From contig CP154957.1 in the NCBI GenBank assembly GCA_039621445.1, forward strand, positions 16,810,595-16,874,594: 64,000 bases of DNA. Direction: 5' to 3'. The translations under genes and the position numbers were made by a program. The notes beneath the pieces were generated by a model. It ran no database searches. It had not been told where the DNA came from and saw nothing but the letters and a program-made list of their open reading frames with translations. This DNA is from Euglena gracilis (taxonomy: Eukaryota; Euglenida; Euglenophyceae; Euglenales). Shown here in pieces: positions 18,801 to 28,015 of this stretch. Within the stretch, counting starts at the first letter, position 1. Each line of letters starts with the position of its first letter.

Positions 18801-20918
18801 GGGTGGGTGGCACCAGGCTTGTGCTCAGTCTGGTGCCTGCCCCACGGGGGGGGGGGTGCTAGGGGAAGGCACCCCATAACACCCATCCGACCCCCCGGGG
18901 GGGGGGTAGGAGTTTTGGGGGTGCCTACCGGTAGCAGTCACCCCCAACTCCAGCACGCTCCGACCCCGGATAAAAATTTCAATGAAAATTTTCTGGGTCC
19001 CCCCCGGGGGGGGGTGTGCCTGCTACGGGCAGGCACCCTAGAGCACCCCCCCCAGTCTTAAAAAAAGCCCCTGCATGGGGGTCAATGTTTATTGTTCAAA
19101 GATGCATTTTTGAACAAATTTTTGGACATTTGTGCACCTCAGGTTTTTTGTTTAAGTTTGGTCCGCTGGACCCCCCAGATTTCATGGGTCCCCGCCAGAG
19201 GCGGGGGAAAAGGCTTAGCTAAAAAGGAAGACCTGGGGGTGGGGACACCCCTTGGGTTGCCCATGCTCAAAGCCAGAGGGGGGGGCAAACAAAATGAGGG
19301 TCACCAAAAATTCCCCCTGAAACCTTCAAGTTGGATCACATTCAAAACATTTTCCCAGTTTTGAAGAAAGGCTATTGGGCAGCCAAAATCAACATTTTTT
19401 TCACATTCCAGTGAACCCAGCCCCAAAACCATTTCTCCGGCATCAACCCGAAAACAATCATGCCGGTCCTGCTGCTATGTAATTTATCCAAATGTTTATG
19501 GCAATGGCTCTGGCAAGAATGGGCGCTGCGCCCGGAGGGCAGAGACAGCCCAGCCAACCCAGCACCATTTTAGAAGCCCTGCGCCAACGGTCATTTTGGA
19601 TTTGTATGCCACCCACGTCTCCAGGTGAGGGATGGCACAACAACCACCACGCATTCCAGTACTCTGCTCGCCACGGCTTGGAATGGTGGCAAGTTGACAT
19701 GACGTGGGGTGTGATTCGGGTTCTGCAGGTGTGCATTGCAGCATTCCATTGTTGAATGGGGACCCCCAGGGTTGGATGGGAAGTCTTTCGGTATTGAGGT
19801 AGGTGGTAGGGGGGGTCCCGACCACCCCCCCCCCCCCTGGGGGGTAAGGTGGTAGGGGGTGCGGACCACCCCCCCCCCCCAGATGTTGGGAGGGGGGGTC
19901 CGGACCCCCACCCCTCCTTGACAGGTGCCCAAAATAGCAGAAAATTTTCTTCCGGTGCTGCGCGCCAGAAAATGAGCAAAAACACCCCTTTTTGCTGACT
20001 TTTGGCCATATTGCCCATTTTTTGATGTGTTGGTGTTTCCCCCCCCCAAAAAATGTTCAAAATTTTTTCAAAAATGAGCATTTTTGGATCGATTTTCAAA
20101 GAAAAATCAAGGATTTTTGACTGTTTTCAACCCGATTTCCGGCCTTTTGCCCGTCCATGAAATCGAAAAATTTTCGGCCCCCCCTCAGTTTCGAGGTAGG
20201 AGGGGGGTCCGACCCCCCCCCCCCCCTCCGTGTCGGGAGGGCCCCCCCCTCAAGGCTTCCCATCCAACCCTGGTCCTGTGCGGCACAGGTGTGACACAAG
20301 GGGGTGTGACATTGTTTTTTTTTTGCAGCTGATCAAGACTTTTTGGTTATTTTTTTGTGTAAACCCGTCCCCCCCCCCAATAAAAGCGCAGGGCTGCTGC
20401 AAGCGCAGGGTCCAAATAAAAGCGCACCCCCTGCCGCCGAAGGCGGTGGTCAACTACAAGCGCACCCCCCATTTTGATGGGATTTCAAAAGGAAATCAAC
20501 AAAAATCGGGCTGGAAGGGTCCAAGTAGTAGCACGCCCCCGCCACCAGAGGCGGCAGTCCACTATAAGCGCACCCGCGCTTCTATTGGGGGGGTTATTTT
20601 GGAGGATTTTTTTTCAAGTATGAACCCTTAAAAGAATTGGAAGGTTTTTGATATTTTCTAATGAATTTTGATCGAACTCTGATTTTGGGTCCAGCTGGGA
20701 AAAAAGATTCATTAAATTTTCTTCTTCGTGTGACTGACCCCAACCCCAGGGGTCACAGGGTCACCCACAGGGGTTTTTTTGCATTTCAAAATTTTTTTGC
20801 ACGTTTGTGTTTCCCACCCCGTCAGAGTCTCTGCTCCTCTTCTTCACAGTTCTTGGGGCTGGCCACCAATGTCAAGCTGCCTTCTGAGGAAAGGAAGGCT
20901 GCCATGCGCCTTGCCTAA
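2983..20918 (+). CDS. Membrane delta-9 fatty-acid desaturase, plant/algal ADS-FAD5 type (spliced)
   Basis: Eleven coding segments, here called exons, give about 465 residues: 2983-3046, 3099-3202, 3256-3349, 3397-3492, 3545-3814, 10761-10932, 15717-15819, 15905-16236 (counted as exons 8 and 9 because the frame breaks inside it), 19625-19728 and 20850-20918. All introns are GT-AG and the phases join correctly except inside 15905-16236. Histidine boxes seen are HRQLSH (exon 6), HRYHH (exon 6/7 junction) and HNNHH (exon 10). [17 protein letters not shown] and [10 protein letters not shown] are typical of this di-iron family, which introduces a double bond into acyl chains in the ER or plastid membrane. 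The first 120 residues hold a hydrophobic start ([13 protein letters not shown]) and a second hydrophobic segment ([12 protein letters not shown]), suggesting organelle targeting. That is an inference. The ATG at 2983 was chosen because the frame opens there just before the hydrophobic segment. Substrate (acyl-CoA or plastid lipid) is undetermined. Confidence 0.9.
4727..4959. mobile_element. hAT-like MITE, family A, copy 1
   Basis: 233 bp. It starts CAGGGGTTTTTT and ends AAAAAACCCCTG, with a perfect 8-bp target duplication GTCTGGAC on both sides. The interior holds long G and C runs and the family core GGTGGGATATACTTTTCGGC followed by GCACTTTTCGCGATTTTTCG. It has no coding capacity. An 8-bp duplication with CAG...CTG ends is the hAT superfamily pattern. 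Confidence 0.85.
5410..5815. repeat. Tandem GC-rich block, about 160-bp unit
   Basis: The segment GCGCACCGTAAACAAAACAG followed by TCCTAAGGCGCCTTCGGCGC is present twice (about 5523 and 5677), each time followed by a G-run/C-run pair. The flanks AACTCCTGGACAAAGACAA and its inverse (5400-5430 and 5845-5880) suggest the block is bounded by an inverted repeat, so it may be another small element. Confidence 0.55.
6220..6556. mobile_element. MITE, family E (GATATAAGG ends)
   Basis: It starts CAGGGTTTGATATAAGG and ends CCTTATCGAACCCTG, with C-runs on both sides, so the target duplication is ambiguous. The interior has paired GGGGTCCGGACC blocks and TTTTGGCACATTTTTGCCC. The same family makes the outer element at 16645-18062, and a related terminus is at about 6947. 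Confidence 0.65.
7405..7519. repeat. Inverted repeat, about 50-bp arms
   Basis: Left arm begins ACAAATTGTGGCTGAGCCCA and its reverse complement ends the block, around a short G/C-rich loop. A single arm copy occurs at about 5990-6025. It may be a foldback element. Confidence 0.8.
7840..8876 (+). pseudogene. Gene fragment with C-terminal PHD/RING-like zinc finger, broken by a MITE
   Basis: Coding-like sequence runs from [20 protein letters not shown] to [13 protein letters not shown], is interrupted by the MITE at 8059-8359, and resumes with [19 protein letters not shown] to [13 protein letters not shown]. The MITE and one copy of its 8-bp duplication separate two stretches that are in the same frame. 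After a further frame change comes [27 protein letters not shown] and [10 protein letters not shown] followed by TGA. The spacing C-x2-C, C-x-C, H-x2-C, C-x2-C resembles a PHD or related treble-clef finger. It may be a host gene piece captured by the family C element or a relic of that element's own gene. The protein family was not identified. Frame changes near 7930 and 8705 argue it is not functional. Confidence 0.55.
8059..8359. mobile_element. hAT-like MITE, family A, copy 2 (inserted in coding sequence)
   Basis: 301 bp. It starts CAGGGATTTTTTTAAG and ends AAAAAAACCCCTG, with a perfect 8-bp duplication GATGGGAG (8051-8058 and 8360-8367). The core matches copies 1 and 3, including TTTTCGGCGCCGCAGGCGCC. 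Confidence 0.9.
9182..9406. mobile_element. hAT-like MITE, family A, copy 3
   Basis: 225 bp. It starts CAGAGGTTTTTTTAG and ends TAAAAAAACCCCTG, with a perfect 8-bp duplication AATGGAAA. It lies inside one of the AATGGAAAACGTG subterminal repeats of the family C element. Confidence 0.9.
9497..10643. mobile_element. hAT-like element, family D, AT-rich interior
   Basis: 1147 bp. It starts CAGGCACCTATAG and ends TATAGGTGCCTG, with a perfect 8-bp duplication CCCCCGGA. Near both ends are tandem TAAAATGGCC repeats (9511-9548 and 10572-10612). The interior is strikingly A+T-rich (9890-10350), unlike its surroundings, and holds no recognisable gene. Confidence 0.85.
10761..10932 (+). CDS. Desaturase exon 6 (first histidine box)
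   Basis: Encodes [18 protein letters not shown], then HRQLSH (the H-x4-H box) and [10 protein letters not shown], ending in EWVCSH plus two bases of the next Arg codon. The acceptor is CCCGCAG. The donor is GTGTTC. Phase joins exactly to the exon at 15717. Confidence 0.9.
11642..11714 (-). tRNA. tRNA-like sequence, probably a pseudogene or SINE head
   Basis: On the minus strand an A box-like TTGCTCAGTTGG, the D arm GCTC...GAGC, a seven-base anticodon loop TTAATAA and a perfect T arm GTGGG-TTCAAAC-CCCAC are in correct register. The anticodon position reads AAT (Ile). The anticodon stem has two mismatches and the acceptor stem does not pair (GGGCACA against AGTGTGG), so a working tRNA is unlikely. 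Confidence 0.5.
13476..13918. mobile_element. hAT-like MITE, family F, copy 1
   Basis: 443 bp. It starts CAGGCTTTTGCTTAAGG and ends CCCTTAAGCAAATGCCTG, with a perfect 8-bp duplication GCTCAGAT. The interior has a mirrored layout: GCTAGCCAATCGGCTAGACA, C/G runs, TTTTTGGCCATTTTTGG and CTAGCTAGCCCTGCTAGCAG. Confidence 0.9.
14318..15001. mobile_element. hAT-like MITE, family A, long copy 4
   Basis: 684 bp, starting CAGGGGGTTTTTTAG and ending TTAAAAAAACCCCTG. Flanks AACTCGGG and AGCTCGGG match at 7 of 8. It has family A ends but a longer, unrelated middle (14500-14880), which may be a captured or inserted segment. No gene was recognised in it. Confidence 0.75.
15717..15819 (+). CDS. Desaturase exon 7 (second histidine box)
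   Basis: Begins with the last base of the Arg codon, giving the junction box HRYHH (H-x2-HH), then [20 protein letters not shown] and [11 protein letters not shown]. Acceptor CATGCAG, donor GTGTCC, phase 0 at the end. This block is among the most conserved in plant and cyanobacterial delta-9 desaturases. Confidence 0.9.
15905..16236 (+). CDS. Desaturase exons 8-9 with a frame break
   Basis: The first part reads [24 protein letters not shown]. The second part, in another frame, reads [20 protein letters not shown], then [16 protein letters not shown] and [13 protein letters not shown] before a GTGTGT donor. The switch falls between about 15985 and 16030. A normal intron does not fit in this space. 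It needs either a mini-intron of about 20-24 bases or a one-base insertion or deletion, which could be a sequence error or real damage. Confidence 0.8.
16645..18062. mobile_element. MITE, family E, split by a family D insertion
   Basis: It starts CAGGGTTCGATATAAGGAGG and ends CCTTATATCGAACCCTG. Flanks CCCCGCCC and CCCCCCCC match at 7 of 8 but are low in complexity. With the inner element removed the two parts resemble the 337-bp copy at 6220-6556. Confidence 0.75.
16961..17974. mobile_element. hAT-like element, family D, copy 2 (nested)
   Basis: 1014 bp. It starts CAGGCACCTATGG and ends CCATAGGTGCCTG, with a perfect 8-bp duplication GTGGGGGG. Near both ends are tandem CCGACCAGGG repeats. The interior has many short TTTTGGCCATTTT-like words. 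No coding sequence was recognised. Confidence 0.85.
18613..19073. mobile_element. hAT-like MITE, family A, copy 5
   Basis: 461 bp. It starts CAGGGGTTTTTTTTTTAG and ends TTAAAAAAAGCCCCTG. Flanks CACGGGGG and CATGGGGG match at 7 of 8. The right half contains a family B-like segment (CAGGCTTGTGCTCAGTCTGG), so this copy is composite. Confidence 0.75.
19625..19728 (+). CDS. Desaturase exon 10 (third histidine box)
   Basis: Encodes [20 protein letters not shown] then [19 protein letters not shown] is the third H-x2-HH box. Acceptor TCTCCAG, donor GTGTGC, phase 0 end. Confidence 0.92.
19767..20272. mobile_element. MITE, family G (GTTGGATGGGAAG ends)
   Basis: It starts CAGGGTTGGATGGGAAG and ends CTTCCCATCCAACCCTG. 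No convincing target duplication was found. Interior GAGGTAGGTGGTAGGGGG and GGTCCGACC blocks recur in partial copies at 21140-21230, 29265-29370 and 49980-50110. Confidence 0.65.
20375..20600. repeat. Dispersed 'AAGCGCACCCC' repeat block, copy 1
   Basis: Short units ending in AAGCGCACC or AAGCGCAGGG repeat about six times. They are separated by CCGCCGAAGGCGG-type palindromes and GGAAATCAACAAAAAT. A second copy of the whole arrangement lies at 60130-60330. Confidence 0.75.
20850..20918 (+). CDS. Desaturase terminal exon 11
   Basis: Encodes [22 protein letters not shown] and a TAA stop. [10 protein letters not shown] is the conserved C-terminal signature of the family. The acceptor is TTCTTCACAG, in phase with exon 10. 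Confidence 0.9.
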   Translation, partial: FLGLATNVKLPSEERKAAMRLA

Positions 20919-21566
20919 AACGCAGCGGAGGAGCCTTGCTGTGTTTGAAAGCAATGCCACTGCCGGTGTATTGTACAGGAAGTTTGGTTGCTCTGACGGC
21001 CTTTTGGCTTTTGGCACCCAGTCAAAGGTTTGAAATACAGGTGGGCATGAAGAGGTTTTCGGAGATGCTTTTTGCTTCAGTCCATTTTTTGTCTGTGGAG
21101 TGCCGGTTAAGTTCAGCATTGTCCCTGGTTTACGACCCCCCAGGAATCCATGGGAAATTTTTTGGTATTGGTCCAGCCCGCCCGCCCCCAGATGTTGGGA
21201 GGGTGTCCAGACCCCCGACTTCCCATCCCTGGCCGCCCCTAAAACAGCAAGGGGTTGCTGCACCATGCCTGAAACTGCAAAAGTAAAGACAATGTTTGAA
21301 AGCAGTGTTTCCCAGAATTTCTTTTGTTAATTGTGAAGGGGTCTCAAGCACCCTCCCCCCAAGAAAGGTGCTGACACCCCCCCGCCTCGGGGTGTAAAAT
21401 AGCCTCTTCATCCTTTCTGTTTTTGCTTGTTTGTTGAAGGAGCGTGTTAAAATAGAGCCTAGGCCCCACCCCCACCCTGGGGGGGGGTCAGCCGGCCAGC
21501 AGCGTTTTTCCAGCCCCGGACCCCCTCCCCCTCAATGCGTGAACCCCCACCCCATTTCAACCGACA
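20919..21566. other. Downstream of the desaturase; no gene seen
   Basis: It contains a partial family G sequence (21140-21240) and C-runs. A polyadenylation signal was not obvious. Confidence 0.35.
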
Positions 21567-21574
21567 GTCGGTAT

Positions 21575-23490
21575 CAGACATTCATTCAGTGTGGTACACC
21601 AAGGTTGTCATTTTGTGGTTCACCTGTGGACACCAAAAATTTTTTTGTGGTTCACTTGTGAACACCAAAAATTTTTTTGTGGTTCACCTGTTGACACCAA
21701 AATAATATTTGTGGTTCACTTGTGGACACCAAAAAATTTTTTGTGGTTCACTTGTGGACACCAAAGTAATATTTGTGGTTCACATGTGGACACCAAAAAA
21801 ATTCCCACCGCCTGCTGACATTTGCATCATTTTCTTTCTCATCAACAGCAATGAAGCAATCTTCTTTGAACATGTTTGACTCAGGCGGCGTAAGTTGGCC
21901 AAAAATTCTGGTGCTCTAAAAACAGAAGAGAAAGCGGAAAACCACTTCCCAAAAAGGGTCATATTTTTCGATTTTGTGAAGAGGTTCTGGTTTTGGCCAA
22001 TTCCGGTGGACGTTTGGCTCACGGTAAAGAAGACCTATACAGTCGAAAACAGACCTAAAAATGCCAATTTATTTTCGAATTCTAGTAAAATCAACAAAAC
22101 CAATCAAAAAATACATGAACAGGAGGAACCGACAAAAACATGCCTTGTTTCTGCTGCCGTAGGCCCCGAAGGAACGATACAGAAGAATTAAAAAATGGAA
22201 GCGGTAAAGATTGCACTCCGCTTCAAAAGCAGGAGATGTGCAAAACGAAAACTGAACGCTATGAACCATACAGAATGTAATGTAAAAATATGCATAATGT
22301 TTGCACACCCAAAAAGGAAGCGTAAAACCGCTTTGAAAGAATCCGTAAAAAAATAGTATGAATTGAAATGATCAACAATGATCACCAAACGATATTTCAA
22401 TCCCAATTGGAAACAATTGGAAACGAAGAACGTTCACATTTATGAAATTTATGAAGATAACAGAAACTGAACAAACTGAACAGAAATTGAATGTCATTAT
22501 CCAAAGTGCATAATGCAAATGCGTCAAACCACATGGAGACAATTGCACGATTTACGAAGGGTAGAACAGGCGAAACGATACAGACCTTCTGTTCACTTCC
22601 CCGTGCTTCACTTGGAAGGACATTTCGACACGACATGGCGTAAAACCTGCAGAAAAAAACAACAGAGCAAACATGAAGCGGTTATCCGCTTCCTCAGGCT
22701 GACATAATTCTTTTTTAATTATCTCATAATACTTTTTTAATTATCTCATTCTGCCAAACTGCAAAAATCAGAATGAGGCTGACACTTACCCTTCTGAATG
22801 AAAAACTTTACTGAATGTGGTCTTTAATTGAATGGTCAAGTTGAAGATCTGACACCACAGCAATGAAGTGGCTCTCCGGCTCCTACCTCAAAACAAAGCA
22901 CATGGCATTGCCGATTTTTCAGGCACTCAACTGACATCCCACAATTCCCCAGAACGCTCCCAATGTCCGCAGCCATGCCAAAGCCCCACGATAATATCGC
23001 GTGTTTCTGCTTCCATGAAGCGGAATTCCGCTTCATCGACGCCAGTACTTAACTTTTTGATGGTATCCTTGTTGGGCAAGTTGTCTATACAGCACGTCTG
23101 CTTGAGAACTCTCGATAGCAATCTGTCCAATTGCAACTGCCACGCTTCATGGATTGAGCTGGGGCAAGGCTCACAATGTGGCTGAGGTGATTAAAGATCA
23201 ATCTAGCTTTAGGTGTAACTTTTATTTTTTTGATCCTCAATCAATTTTTGTGGACCATAAAATTTTTGTGGACACCACAAAAATTTTTGTGGTTCACCTG
23301 TGGACACCAAAATTTTTTTTGTGGTTCACCTGTGGACACCAAAAATTTTTTTGTGGTTCACCTGTGGACAACAAAAAATTTTTTGTGGTTCACCTGTGGA
23401 CACCAAAATTTTTTTGTGGTTCACTTGTTGACACCAGAAAAAAATTTGTGGTTCACACGTCTTTTGTGAACCACACTAAATGAATGTCTG
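21575..23490. mobile_element. hAT-like element, family H, 1.9 kb with subterminal repeats
   Basis: 1916 bp. It starts CAGACATTCATTCAGTGTGG and ends CACACTAAATGAATGTCTG, with a perfect 8-bp duplication GTCGGTAT. Both ends carry tandem units of about 36-37 bp containing TTGTGGTTCACCTGTGGACA (six at 21612-21800 and six at 23250-23465). Such subterminal arrays are where hAT transposases bind. The middle (21830-23230) has no recognisable transposase, so this copy looks non-autonomous. Two direct copies of TTTTTTAATTATCTCAT lie at 22710-22750. Confidence 0.85.
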
Positions 23491-23498
23491 GTCGGTAT

Positions 23499-24494
23499 GT
23501 CATTTTCATATTTCTTGAAATCTCGGGGGGGGTCGGCATATATGGGGCAAGGTGCTCGACTTGGGAGGGGGGGCAGGATCCTCTCCCCCGTTTTGCCGTC
23601 ACCCCAATAAACAATAATCCATCTGTCCAGCGTTCATTTCACTGACGCTGAGGTGGGCCTGAGCTCTTTTTGTGTTTATTGTGACCTCTTTGTGTTTTGT
23701 TGTGTTTCACCTCGGCTGTTTTGTTCTCCAGGGGTCGGTGCAAATGGGTGGTCGGTGAAAATGAATTTCTGCTCTTTTTTCCAGTGGAGATGGTCTAAAT
23801 GGAGGGGATATTATTTTTCCCAGCTGCCCAAAGTGCGGCCAGACGGTGGTGGATTTTTGCTTTTTGGGGGTGCAAAGATGGGTCGGATTTGAGATGGCCA
23901 GCTCAAACTTTGTGACAAAAATACTTTTTTTTGCATAATCGGCAGTTTTTTTGAGCATTTTCGCAGGGTTCATTTTTCGGGACCCAGTTCGACCCCCAGT
24001 CGGGCCCAGTTCCAGCTTGGGGACCCCCAGGGCAGTATGGGAATCGGCCAAAAAGTCAGGGTGGTGGTGGTGGGGGTGTCGACCCCCCCCCCCCACCACC
24101 ACCTCCGGTATTTCTGGGACACCAATTTTCGACCCCAAAATTTTTTCCCGGCGCTTTTGGTGCCGGGTGGATTTTGTTGAAAAATCTCAGGTGGATTTTG
24201 TTGAAAAATCTGTGAAAATTCTGTGGTGGGTGGGGAGGTCGACCGCCACCATCCCCCCCCCACCAGGCCTTCCCATACAGCCATGGGCACCCCCATGGAG
24301 GGGAGGGGGGTAATCCAGCAGGCCTTTTTCCAACCAGCTCAAATTTGCAAGCGTTTGAGCAGACCCCCCCCCTCCTCCTTGGGTCATTGGGTGACACCTT
24401 GTCTGTGGCAAAAAAAGGCACACTTTCCACCGTCATGAAAAAAATAAGTGGGTGTCACTGAATCCCCCCCAGCACCATGCAATCACTTGGTCAC
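23499..24494. other. No gene; small repeat elements
   Basis: It contains C/G-run blocks and a possible small element beginning CAGGGCAGTATGGGAATCGG at about 24028 and ending near 24290 (TTCCCATACAGCCATGG), related to the family I element at 28016-28651. Confidence 0.4.
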
Positions 24495-24502
24495 TGGCCG
24501 AC

Positions 24503-24950
24503 CAGGCATTTGCTTAAGGGATTGCAGTACCCCCCCCCCCCCCGGGGGGGGGACTGGACTGCAGCTAGTCCAAATTTGGCTAGTGGGTTTTCTAGCAGAC
24601 CCCCCCCCCCCCCGGGGGGTCTGCTAGCAGGGCTAGCTAGTGGAAATTTTTTTTCCAGTGACCGGCGCGAAGCGCCGAAAATTTTTTTTGGGACCCCCAA
24701 AAATGGCCAAAAATGCCCGTTTTTGGCCATTTTTGGGAATTTTTGGAACAAAATCAGCCAAAAACCTGTTAAAAACCTCATTTTTCCTCTGGCGCGCAGC
24801 GCCGGGGAAAATTTTTTTTCCAGTCGGGGGGACCCCCCGGCCCCCCCCCCCCCCCGGGGGGGGTCTAGCTAGTCCACTTTTTCCAGTGTCTAGCCGATTG
24901 GCTAGCCAGTACCCCCCCCCCCCCCCCCGGGGGCCTTAAGCAAAAACCCG
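24503..24950. mobile_element. hAT-like MITE, family F, copy 2 (opposite orientation)
   Basis: 448 bp. It starts CAGGCATTTGCTTAAGG and ends CCTTAAGCAAAAACCCG, with a perfect 8-bp duplication TGGCCGAC. The interior is the reverse complement of 13476-13918, with the same GCTAGC-rich and C/G-run blocks. Confidence 0.88.
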
Positions 24951-24958
24951 TGGCCGAC

Positions 24959-27900
24959 CCCCCCCCCCCCTCCCGGGGGGGGGGACTGTTTTTTCAGAGT
25001 GACTGACTGATTTTTGGCCTGGACCCCCTCCCCCGGGGGGGGGGGGTTGGCAAAAAGCCACTAAAGTCACCCGGCGCCAGAAAATTTCTTTGGCTTTTTT
25101 TTTTCATGTTTGTGGTCAAATTTCCTTTGGATTCCAGAGTGGCCGACCCCCTCCCCCCCGGGGGGGGGTGACTGACTGGTTTCACGCAAAAAAAGTGAAT
25201 GACTGGTTTTTGGAAAAGTGGAGTGACCCCCCCGAGGACTTCCCAATCTGCAGGAAATTCTGCCGTGTAACCAAATCTGTTTTTTTTTTGCCGCGTCTCC
25301 GCCGTCTCCATTTTCAAAGCAACCAAGGAAGCACGCTTCTAATTTTCGGATTTCTTTTTGCTTTATTGTGCCAGTCTTCCACAGTTCCATTTCTATTGCA
25401 TCATTATTACCCAGTTTGGGGAGGTTTTGCCCCTTGAGACCCTCGGCCTCCAGTAGGCTGCAGGCTGCAGGCGTCCAATGTGTGAGGCAGGTGTAAAAAT
25501 GCTTTTTGCTGAACAGAGTCTATGGCAGATGTACACAAATTTGACTTCAGGTGGCATACATCGAGGTGGAGAAAATTGAAAACATAGAGTAACGTGGTTG
25601 CATTCCCCACATTGTTGACACCCCCAAAGCAGCATCAAAAAAAAAATCATATTTTTGGAAGCAGAATGTTCCCAAAACGATTGAAATTGAGGGTTTTTTC
25701 GTTTTTGTCACAGTCGGGCACACATTTCTTTTGCATTTTTGCCAGTTCTATGTGTCTTTTTTGTTGCATTGTTTTTATGGGCAAGTTGTACCCCCCCCCC
25801 CTGTCAGCCAGCGGCTTTTCTACGGGCATTTTTCAACCTGGGGGGGGGGGAGGGGAGTGATGCCGTGCTCCCTGTGAAACGCAAATCACCAAATTTGAGA
25901 GCATCAAGGTTCTGCAAAAGAAACCTCGAACGCCTTTCCAAAATGCAAGGAGGAGCAAATTTGTGTTCTGGAGTGGTCGATTTGGTGCATTGCATTGCAT
26001 CGGTTCACCTGCAGCCCAAACCAAACCAGTTGACCTGACAGTTTTTTTTTGTAAGGCGACGGCTTCGCGTGGGCAAGCTCCAGTATGGCCGTCCAGAGTT
26101 GGGCAGTTCTGTGCCCAAGGCTGGGAGAGGAATGCAATTCTCTCGGAGTTGCACCAACGTTGGGTCTGCGCATTCAGATTCCCATTGTTTGTGTGTTGTT
26201 GTTTGCATTTTGAACATCAAATAGCACTTGCTTTTTTTAACAAAAAACACATGGATGAGTGTGCCGATGCATTTTCAGCAGTGGCCGTGACATTGCCAAA
26301 TGCGTGTGATTGGATGAAACATAAAATGACAGACCCTTCCCATCCTCTTCTGACGGGTACAGTGCCAAAGACGTCGCACTTGTTATAGCCATCTCTGCGG
26401 TACCATTTTGCTCTGATATTTTTTATGGCGATCTCTGTAATTTTGTTCAAGAATCTTTTTGTGCGCTTCCCAAAAGATGGTTTTGGCGAGTTTTTTTGCA
26501 TTCAGGAAATTTTTCGCAGAAGAATACACAAGTCCAGAATGCACCTGTGGGACGGGAAATTTTTGCTCATTTGATCTGATCAAATGGCATCGCCGCTCAC
26601 GATTGCTATGAGTGCAGTTGACACCGTCCGCAGGTTTGCCGCCAGTTGTCATTTGCATGGAATGCACTCCATCTCCAACCTAACCTTTCACAATCGGGCC
26701 CCAGCAGTGTGGGGGCCGTTGGCAGAATTGGGCTGCTTCTTTTTCCGGGTCGTTCCATGTGACACGCGCGGAGCAGACGGCATATATTGGCGAAGGTCGC
26801 ACCCCCCTCCCGCGGGTGCTGTGGGCAGCCAGGGGGGTAGGGCACCCCCCAGGGTGCGGGATAGGGCAGGGATAGATGGGAAACCCTGGGGGGGAGGTGG
26901 GTGAGCTCTTATCCTTTTATGGCCTTTATGGGTGAGAGCGAAGCTTACCCCTGGGCAAAAAAGGGGGGGGTCGAACCCCCTCAGGGCCACTTCGGGAACT
27001 GGCGGATTATCACCATGATCCCGGCTCCGTTCCCAGATTTTTTTTGCAGTCGTGAGCGACTGGATTGCTAGTTTCCGAATCACCTACGTTTTGACCCCCC
27101 AACTTCCCCGCCAGGCCCAAGTTATTCACCCACGAAGGGGTCCAAACTGGGCAGGATTGGCCCGCCCCCACCCATGGTTTCGACTCTGCCATTTCGCCAG
27201 GGTGAGATTTTTGTTCAAAAAATCGATTTTTCGAAAATTTCTCAACAATGACACAAAACCAAACAAAATATTTGGAGAGCAAAAATGAAGCTCTTGGAAT
27301 GCTCTGTCCAACCATGCTTTGCTCTTCCCCCGACTCTTCGTGCAGCCCGAGTTACGGCGATTTTTCGGCCGTTTTGGCCATTTTTAGGCCAAGAAAGTCG
27401 GAAAAAATTTTGCCCCAGACCATATTTTTTTGCCTCCCGGACCCGGAAAAACTGTATGATGACAACAAAATGAGCGTTTTTCTACCCCCAGCGCCCCGCT
27501 TTGCACCCGAAACCCATGCATTTTGGGTCAGTTTCGAAAATTATTGTAAGTTACCGAAAGTCACAGGTGTGTAATTTATAAAGGCATACATTACGCGAAA
27601 TTCGCAATGCTAGTCTTTGGCCGTCCATTGCGCGCAAGTCCCATCAAGAGCTCAGCATTATTCAAAACCTGGTGCGGAACCCCCCCAGATGTTCTTTGGC
27701 AGGTTTCCAAAAATGGCAAAGATTTTTCTTCCGGCGCGCAGTTCCGGAAAATGGCAGAAAACCCCCTTTTTTTAAATCACTTTGAGCATATTGCCCATTT
27801 TTGATCCATCTTAAACACACGTATATCTCAAAAATCCCAAAAAAGATTTTTTTGGATTCATTTTCAAAAGAAAAATCAGGGATTTTTGAACAATTTTGGT

Positions 27901-28007
27901 CCAATTTCCGGACTTTTGCCCACCCACAAAACCGATAACTTTCCAACCCCCCCCCCTCAAGGCTTCCCATCTATCTGTGTATCTATCTAACCTATCTAAC
28001 CCTAACC
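24959..28007. other. About 3 kb with no confident gene
   Basis: Short reading frames on both strands (the longest is 141 codons at 25963-26388) lack recognised motifs. 26975-27175 is an inverted copy of 53245-53425. 27225-27560 belongs to the dispersed AACTCGGGC/GAAAATATCTCG family. C/G-run fragments occur at 24960-25190 and 26800-26960. Confidence 0.4.
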
Positions 28008-28015
28008 CCCAGCCC

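Larger units (their letters stand above)
16237..19624 (+). other. Desaturase intron 9 (3.4 kb)
   Basis: Donor GTGTGT, acceptor GTCTCCAG ending 19624. It contains the nested pair 16645-18062 (family E) with 16961-17974 (family D) and the family A copy at 18613-19073. The rest (18070-18600, 19080-19620) has no recognised gene. Confidence 0.75.
19729..20849 (+). other. Desaturase intron 10 (1.1 kb)
   Basis: Donor GTGTGC, acceptor TTCTTCACAG ending 20849. It contains the family G element at 19767-20272 and the AAGCGCACC repeat block at 20375-20600. Confidence 0.75.

Noticed and set aside
21600-23470. Regularly spaced repeats resembling a CRISPR array
   Set aside because: The units are tandem with nearly no spacer, lie at both ends of an element with terminal repeats and an 8-bp duplication, and the genome is eukaryotic.
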